A DNA stretch of 64,000 nt from the NCBI GenBank assembly GCA_009991955.1, contig JAACWS010000019.1, positions 1 through 64,000 on the forward strand, in the 5' to 3' direction. Both the position numbers and the translations under genes were made by a program. This DNA comes from Spirochaetales bacterium (lineage in GTDB: Bacteria; Spirochaetota; Spirochaetia; DSM-27196; Salinispiraceae). The notes beneath the pieces were generated by a model, which was not told the origin of the DNA, did no database searches, and saw only the letters and a program-made list of their open reading frames with translations. This document shows positions 59,578-64,000 of this stretch, in pieces. Every line of letters starts with the position of its first letter. The stretch's first letter is position 1.

Positions 59578-60942
59578 ATGGCTGGGATTGGATTTACCTT
59601 GCGCAAAATTATGGGACGTAGCTACATGAGCTTCATCCTCCAAGCTGCCTTCACCGGAGTATTTATTGTCGCTGGCCCTTGGCTCTTGTCGATTCTGAAT
59701 TTGTCGCTCCTGGGTGCTTTATTGCCTGCCGATTCGGGGGTCAATCCATCGACCCTCTTTGCTCCAATCGTCTATGGATATGCATTCTTTTTGATCACTT
59801 CCAGCCCCCTACACTACCTCTTTACTCGCATGGCTGCGGATTTCCTGTATAACAAGCAGGAACGGCAGGTAACTCGCATCATGCTCTGGTTTCTGGTTCC
59901 CATCGAGCTCGTTGGATTGGTTGTTAGCTTGGGAATTTTGTATTTTGCCGACCCGACTGGGACCGTGCTGTCCCTTCCTTTCCGCCTGGGATACGTCCTC
60001 TTTGGTTTGGGGATTAACGCTTTATGGTTGATTCTCATCGTCGTAAGCCTGCTGCGTTGGCACGGTCGGCTTTTGGCGAGCTTTCTTTTCTCTATGGGGA
60101 TTTCGGTGGCGGTGCTTTTGGTGATTGGTAACGATTTACCGACCATTATGCTGGCCTTTGGGGCGAGTAACGTGTTGTTGGCCGTAGTGTTGGGTATTCT
60201 GTGCCTGGTGGCCTTTGCCCCTGCTCGTATTGCCCATCTGGGCACCCAGGTTCGCACGACTCTGTACGAGAGCCGGTTCCTCATCGCATCCGGATGGCTC
60301 TATGGACTTACCCTATGGTCGGAAAAAATCCTCTATTGGTTCACCAAGGGTTCTCGGGTGGGGGATTTGGGATTACGTCTTTTCGAGACCTATGATTTTG
60401 CAGTCTACATCGCGAACTTGTCTCTTATACCTGGTATGGTCTACTTCGTTATTTACGCCGAAACCTCCTTTGCCTCGAACCTTCGCCGATTCCTCAACGC
60501 CTTGGACCACCAAACCTACGCCTTTATCCAGCGAGAAAAAGTCGATCTTTTGGACACCGTCAAGGTTCAGATTCGACTGGTAGCCTTGGTTCAAGGAGCC
60601 GTAATGCTGGTGCTTGCCCTATTGACCCCTTTTCTTTCCACCGCCTTACTCAACCTGAATCCCCAGGCTTGGCTCATGAATCTAGGAATCGTCCTATTCC
60701 AGAGCCTGAACGTTACCCTCATGAACTTCCTCTACTACATTAACCAATTCCGCCGGGTCTTTCGGGTCACCTTGACCTACCTCTTCATGGTCCTGAGTCT
60801 TTCGCTCATTGAAATTGCCCTTGGTTTGCCGTTGGGATTAGGAGCTCTACTTGGAGCATTTGGGGCTTTCTGGCTCTACGCCTACCAACTAAAGGTAGCA
60901 ATTGCTTCTTTAGATCGCATTATTTTGACCCGAAAAGAGTAA
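59578..60942 (+). CDS. pelG: PelG membrane transporter subunit
   Basis: A 454-residue polytopic protein with about 12 TM helices, beginning MAGIGFTLRKIMGRSYM, the usual PelG start. PelG is a polysaccharide-transporter (MOP/Wzx-like) relative that forms the inner membrane part of the Pel synthase with PelD, PelE and PelF. ASGWLYGLTLWSEKILYWFTKG and VKVQIRLVALVQGAVML are characteristic segments. The start lies 2 nt after the pelF stop. Last gene of the plus-strand pel operon; no pelA hydrolase/deacetylase follows. Confidence 0.93.
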   Translation: MAGIGFTLRKIMGRSYMSFILQAAFTGVFIVAGPWLLSILNLSLLGALLPADSGVNPSTLFAPIVYGYAFFLITSSPLHYLFTRMAADFLYNKQERQVTRIMLWFLVPIELVGLVVSLGILYFADPTGTVLSLPFRLGYVLFGLGINALWLILIVVSLLRWHGRLLASFLFSMGISVAVLLVIGNDLPTIMLAFGASNVLLAVVLGILCLVAFAPARIAHLGTQVRTTLYESRFLIASGWLYGLTLWSEKILYWFTKGSRVGDLGLRLFETYDFAVYIANLSLIPGMVYFVIYAETSFASNLRRFLNALDHQTYAFIQREKVDLLDTVKVQIRLVALVQGAVMLVLALLTPFLSTALLNLNPQAWLMNLGIVLFQSLNVTLMNFLYYINQFRRVFRVTLTYLFMVLSLSLIEIALGLPLGLGALLGAFGAFWLYAYQLKVAIASLDRIILTRKE

Positions 60943-60978
60943 GATTCCCTGTCGATATTCTAGAGAAAATTGGAAAAA

Positions 60979-61009
60979 ACTTGTAATACCTAACAAGTCT
61001 AGTTATACT
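60979..61009 (+). promoter_or_regulatory. Promoter with inverted repeat before the 61059 lipoprotein gene
   Basis: TTGTAA (60981-60986), a 17-nt spacer and TATACT (61004-61009) form a plausible promoter. An inverted repeat ACTTGT (60979-60984) and ACAAGT (60993-60998) overlaps the -35 element and part of the spacer, which fits a repressor site. The start codon is 49 nt downstream of the -10, with AGAGG before it. Confidence 0.55.
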
Positions 61010-61058
61010 CACCCAAGGAAGTACTGTGTTTATTCCGATGTAAAAAAAGAGGTTGAAG

Positions 61059-62075
61059 ATGATGAAAAAAAAACTGCCCATAATTACAGCTCTAACTGCC
61101 CTCATTTTTCTCGCAGGGTGTAATGTTATGCCCTCGTATGTGGGATTTGAGGACTTCGAAGAGAACTTAATGTCCTCATACCGGATGATTGGGTATAGCG
61201 ATTATACGGTTGAGCAAAGTCGAGCAATCGCACCGATCTGGCCTATCGCCAATGGAGGTGTAGGAGAAAAAGCCCTCTCCAACGGTGTAACCTACACCTT
61301 GGCCGACTATCCGGAGTACGGGCAAAATACGAGTTGGACGTATAACGACGCAAGCGGTACTTATGGTACCAATGTGTGGAAAGTCAGTGTGCTTACTGAA
61401 TTTCCTAATGATATCATGATTCTTAAGACCGAAGAAGTGTATTACATCCTTAATTCTGCCCCTTTAGAGTCCCACGGAAACGAAGATATTATAATCGATC
61501 CAAGTAACACGAGTACGGAGAATAACCTCTTTCGCGAAAAATTCGAGACCACTATGGCCGACGGTTCGATTCGTTACGATGTTATCGTAAACGATGCTTC
61601 AACCTCAGGGGGTGAGGTGAAATATGCATTCATCGACCTCAATGGTACGCTATCTTATAGTTCGGCAAGTCCAGTAGCTGATTCTTTCGATCCGGCAGAG
61701 TCAACTGCACAGCGATGGTCCAGCACCGTCGAGTTTGCCCATCGAACCAGCTCATCCATCAATTGGGGATTTTGGGGCAAACTGAACAATATTGCGGTCA
61801 CAGGAACTCGCTATTATTCGTCAGGATATGTAGATGGTGTACTTCATCAAACGTACCTCATCAAAGAAGAAGGAACGGTAAATAATCCCGATTGGTCAGC
61901 AGAGTTCACTGGTTTGGAAAGCCTAAGCAAAGGGAAGACCGCTTTTACCGGGGTCCTTCGGGTTGAGATAGTAGGTTCGACAAAACGTTTAGTGGGTCAG
62001 TATGTAATTGAAGATAAGAAGGGTCGTATCTACGTCCTCAATATTGAGAATAGCACGATAACCCTTCAGCGATAG
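61059..62075 (+). CDS. Lipoprotein of unknown function
   Basis: A 338-residue lipoprotein. The signal peptide (MMKKKLPIITALTALIFLAGCN) has a lipobox with Cys near residue 21. The mature part is rich in Ser, Thr, Asn, Tyr and Trp and looks all-beta (VTYTLADYPEYGQNTSWTYND, NVWKVSVLTEFP, STVEFAHRTSSSINWGFWG, RYYSSGYVDGVLHQTYLI). I recognise no family. The ATG at 61059 has AGAGG 6 nt upstream; a TTG two codons earlier is less likely. The gene is monocistronic, with its own promoter and a terminator on either side of which transcription converges. It might be a surface or periplasmic component; a link to the pel genes is only positional. Confidence 0.8.
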   Translation: MMKKKLPIITALTALIFLAGCNVMPSYVGFEDFEENLMSSYRMIGYSDYTVEQSRAIAPIWPIANGGVGEKALSNGVTYTLADYPEYGQNTSWTYNDASGTYGTNVWKVSVLTEFPNDIMILKTEEVYYILNSAPLESHGNEDIIIDPSNTSTENNLFREKFETTMADGSIRYDVIVNDASTSGGEVKYAFIDLNGTLSYSSASPVADSFDPAESTAQRWSSTVEFAHRTSSSINWGFWGKLNNIAVTGTRYYSSGYVDGVLHQTYLIKEEGTVNNPDWSAEFTGLESLSKGKTAFTGVLRVEIVGSTKRLVGQYVIEDKKGRIYVLNIENSTITLQR

Positions 62076-62093
62076 ATTTTTTTTCGATGACTA

Positions 62094-62127
62094 GAAAAAG
62101 CCCGATTCGCCTCGGGCCTTATTTATT
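62094..62127. terminator. Bidirectional intrinsic terminator
   Basis: The arms GCCCGA (62100-62105) and TCGGGC (62112-62117) enclose a 6-nt loop. An A-rich tract precedes the stem and a T-rich stretch (CTTATTTATTT) follows, so it can stop both the lipoprotein transcript and the convergent oppF transcript. Confidence 0.8.
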
Positions 62128-63109
62128 TCCCAAATAACCAACACGCTACGTTCCGTCCGACCTCGGGCTCGAATGTCGGGGGGTAGGCCTCGCGGCATCG
62201 GTCGGTCGCAAATGGGCAGCGGGGAGCAAAATGGCAACCCTTTGGGGGATCGATCGGAGATGGGACGTCGCCAGATACAATCCGTTTAGTTACCCCCCGT
62301 TTACGGGGATCGATCACCGGATAGGCCTCAAAGAGGGCCTGGGTATAGGGATGGAGGGGTTTGGCCATCAAATCTTTCGTGGTTGCTTCTTCGACAATTC
62401 GGCCTAAATACATAACCACAACTCGAGTCGCAATAAACTCAACTACCGAGAGGTCATGGGAAATAAACAGATAGGTCAGATTTCGACGATCTTGTAGGTC
62501 GGCCAAAAGATTCAAGATCTGGGCCTGGACCGACACGTCCAGGGCACTCACGGCCTCGTCACAGACGATCAACTCGGGGTCTACCGCTAGGGCCCGGGCA
62601 ATTCCAATACGTTGCCGCTGGCCGCCGGAAAACTGGTGGGGAAAACGAGTACGAAACTTGGGGTCTAGGCCCACCTCAGCCATTAAGGCTTCGACCCGTT
62701 GGATTCGGTCAGATAGATCACCGATGGAGTGGAGTCGTAGGGGTTGTTCAAGAAGTGAACTTACTCGTTTCCGAGGATTCAGGGACGAATAAGGGTCTTG
62801 AAAAATCATCTGGACGTGCTTACGCAATTCGTTTACTCGTTCGGGAGTTGCCTCAAACACATTTTCCTCACGAAAGTACACATCTCCACTCGTTCTTTCT
62901 TCAAGACGCAATACAGTTCGACCAAGGGTGGACTTGCCACAACCCGATTCCCCCACAATCCCGAGAATCTCACCCGGGGCAATCGATAGAGTAACCCCGT
63001 CGACGGCGTAGAGTTTTTGCTTTTGCCCATCTTTGGGGTTCACCACCGTAAAATGGGTTTTAAGATCCTTGGTCCTCAGGATGATTTCCTTCGATTCGTG
63101 AGCATTCAT
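62123..63109 (-). CDS. oppF: Oligopeptide/dipeptide ABC transporter ATPase, OppF/DppF type
   Basis: A 328-residue ATPase. Walker A is GESGCGKST, the signature motif QFSGGQRQRIGIARAL, Walker B ELIVCDEAVSALDVSVQAQ, and the switch His is in LFISHDLSVVEF. The C-terminal extension has the Cys-rich iron-sulfur-type motif of peptide transporter ATPases (GCHFAPRCPFATDRCREAYP). The ATG at 63109 overlaps the oppD stop (ATGA) and has GAGG upstream. It would pair with OppD to drive peptide uptake; permease and binding protein genes are expected beyond the window edge. Confidence 0.95.
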   Translation of the reverse strand: MNAHESKEIILRTKDLKTHFTVVNPKDGQKQKLYAVDGVTLSIAPGEILGIVGESGCGKSTLGRTVLRLEERTSGDVYFREENVFEATPERVNELRKHVQMIFQDPYSSLNPRKRVSSLLEQPLRLHSIGDLSDRIQRVEALMAEVGLDPKFRTRFPHQFSGGQRQRIGIARALAVDPELIVCDEAVSALDVSVQAQILNLLADLQDRRNLTYLFISHDLSVVEFIATRVVVMYLGRIVEEATTKDLMAKPLHPYTQALFEAYPVIDPRKRGVTKRIVSGDVPSPIDPPKGCHFAPRCPFATDRCREAYPPTFEPEVGRNVACWLFGK

Positions 63110-64000
63110 AAGACAGGTTCCTCTTCTATGGCATAACACCAAACCTTATGATCGGTATCCAAAGTTGTAGGTTCAGGAAACGCGAGTGTACATTCGGGGC
63201 GAACCAGGGGACATCGATTGGCGAAAGGACAACCTTCACCCAAGGTAATCATGTCGGGCACGGAGCCGGGTATAGCCTTTAGCCTTTTCGTTTCTTTGTA
63301 AAGGGGATTTGATGGAAGCGACTCCAGAAGCCCCCGGGTATAGGGGTGCGATGGATTCTCGAAGATCCGAAAAACCTCGCCCTCCTCGACTACTCTTCCG
63401 GCATACATCACCGCCACCCGATCGGCCACCTCGGCGACGACCCCCATATCGTGGGTGATAAGGAGCAAAGCCATACCAATTTTCTCTTTCAGGTCTTCTA
63501 GGAGGGCAAGAATTTGGGCCTGAATAGTTACATCCAAAGCGGTTGTTGGCTCGTCGGCGATCATGAGTCCCGGGTTAGGGCTGGCCAGGGCTAGGGCAAT
63601 CATGACCCGCTGTCTCATTCCGCCCGAAAGCTGGTGGGGATATGACTTAAAACGTCGCTCAGGAGCAGGGATTTTTACCAATTCTAATAGCGAAAGTGCC
63701 TTGGCCCGGGCATCCACCTTCTTCATTTTGGTGTGGGTCAATAAGACGTCCATTATTTGACTCCCGATCGGAAATACGGGGTTCAGACTTGTCATTGGCT
63801 CTTGAAAGATCATTGAGATTCGGCTACCCCGAAGGTCGCGAAGCTTCGGCTCTGGAATTTGAAGAAGATCTACTCCCTCAAACAAGATCTTTCCGCCGGT
63901 GATCCTTCCGGGGGGGGTGGGTATGAGCCGGGTAATCGAGTGCGCGGTGACAGACTTTCCACAACCCGATTCTCCTACAAGCGCAAGGGTTTCGCCTTTT
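63106..64000 (-). CDS. oppD: Oligopeptide/dipeptide ABC transporter ATPase, OppD/DppD type (5' end outside window)
   Basis: Partial gene: the reading frame is open to the window edge. It contains Walker A GESGCGKS (about 63946-63969), the Q loop IFQEPMTSLNPVF, signature QLSGGMRQRVMIALAL, Walker B GLMIADEPTTALDVTIQAQ and LLITHDMGVVAEV. The C-terminal GCPFANRCPLVRPEC is the Cys motif of this subfamily. About 25-30 N-terminal residues should lie past position 64000. The 3' end overlaps oppF, so the two ATPases are made together. Confidence 0.95.
   Translation of the reverse strand, partial: KGETLALVGESGCGKSVTAHSITRLIPTPPGRITGGKILFEGVDLLQIPEPKLRDLRGSRISMIFQEPMTSLNPVFPIGSQIMDVLLTHTKMKKVDARAKALSLLELVKIPAPERRFKSYPHQLSGGMRQRVMIALALASPNPGLMIADEPTTALDVTIQAQILALLEDLKEKIGMALLLITHDMGVVAEVADRVAVMYAGRVVEEGEVFRIFENPSHPYTRGLLESLPSNPLYKETKRLKAIPGSVPDMITLGEGCPFANRCPLVRPECTLAFPEPTTLDTDHKVWCYAIEEEPVL

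Overview
The window looks like chromosomal DNA of a free-living Gram-negative bacterium, most probably a spirochaete. This rests on indirect evidence: a complete mevalonate operon with a class II HMG-CoA reductase, relaxed lipoboxes, GTG/TTG starts in tightly overlapping operons, and no rRNA or tRNA marker to anchor it. Genes are packed closely, often with 4-8 nt overlaps. Several convergent pairs overlap by 20-34 nt at their 3' ends. I see no rRNA, tRNA, CRISPR array, insertion sequence or phage gene.

Layout. 81-2879: an ABM-domain protein and a large Orn/Lys/Arg decarboxylase. 2972-7597 (minus): OmpR/PhoR-type two-component system, a 33-residue lipoprotein, exported MsrA and MsrB, and a broken hisC. 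8460-10091: formylglycine-generating enzyme with DUF2200 and a DUF6868-like membrane protein. 10364-19274 (minus, overlapping genes): a protein fusing three PilZ domains, a LuxD-like acyl hydrolase and a methyltransferase; then an acyl-AMP ligase, an acyl carrier protein, a radical SAM enzyme and a hybrid kinase with an HD-GYP domain. 19500-22793: DMT-type permease, orphan PstS, MFS exporter. 22808-29284: methyltransferase, CDP-alcohol phosphatidyltransferase/FkbM fusion, GT4, PTPS-like protein, RibD-reductase/MDR fusion and a divergent GTP cyclohydrolase II. 29297-33104: arginase, Cof phosphatase, a small exported protein, an LTA-synthase-like protein. 33382-38134: HMG-CoA reductase, diphosphomevalonate decarboxylase, phosphomevalonate kinase, mevalonate kinase and a CsoR repressor. 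38240-43815: CPBP protein, SDR, a shortened epimerase, DUF4256, an MCP and an AEC transporter. 44005-52328: a beta-glucan uptake and phosphorolysis operon with a divergent ROK regulator. 52325-60942: a Pel-type exopolysaccharide locus (PelB-like, PelD, PelE, PelF, PelG) without pelA or pelC. 61059-64000: a lipoprotein, then oppF and the 3' part of oppD.

How the genes work together. Cyclic di-GMP is a recurring theme: three canonical PilZ motifs and an HD-GYP phosphodiesterase sit in the acyl/ACP operon, and a PelD in the Pel locus has lost its usual I-site. The two best candidates for undescribed systems are (a) the PilZ/LuxD/methyltransferase-AMP ligase-ACP-radical SAM-HD-GYP operon, which reads as a c-di-GMP-controlled pathway for an acyl-derived product, and (b) the GTP cyclohydrolase II/RibD-MDR/PTPS/GT4/CDP-alcohol transferase/methyltransferase cluster, which reads as a pathway joining a GTP-derived pyrimidine or pterin to sugar and lipid chemistry. 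Two or three enzymes (HisC, an epimerase, perhaps the AMP ligase) have lost internal segments. Several genes without a Shine-Dalgarno sequence have a -10 hexamer 6-7 nt before ATG, which suggests leaderless transcripts.
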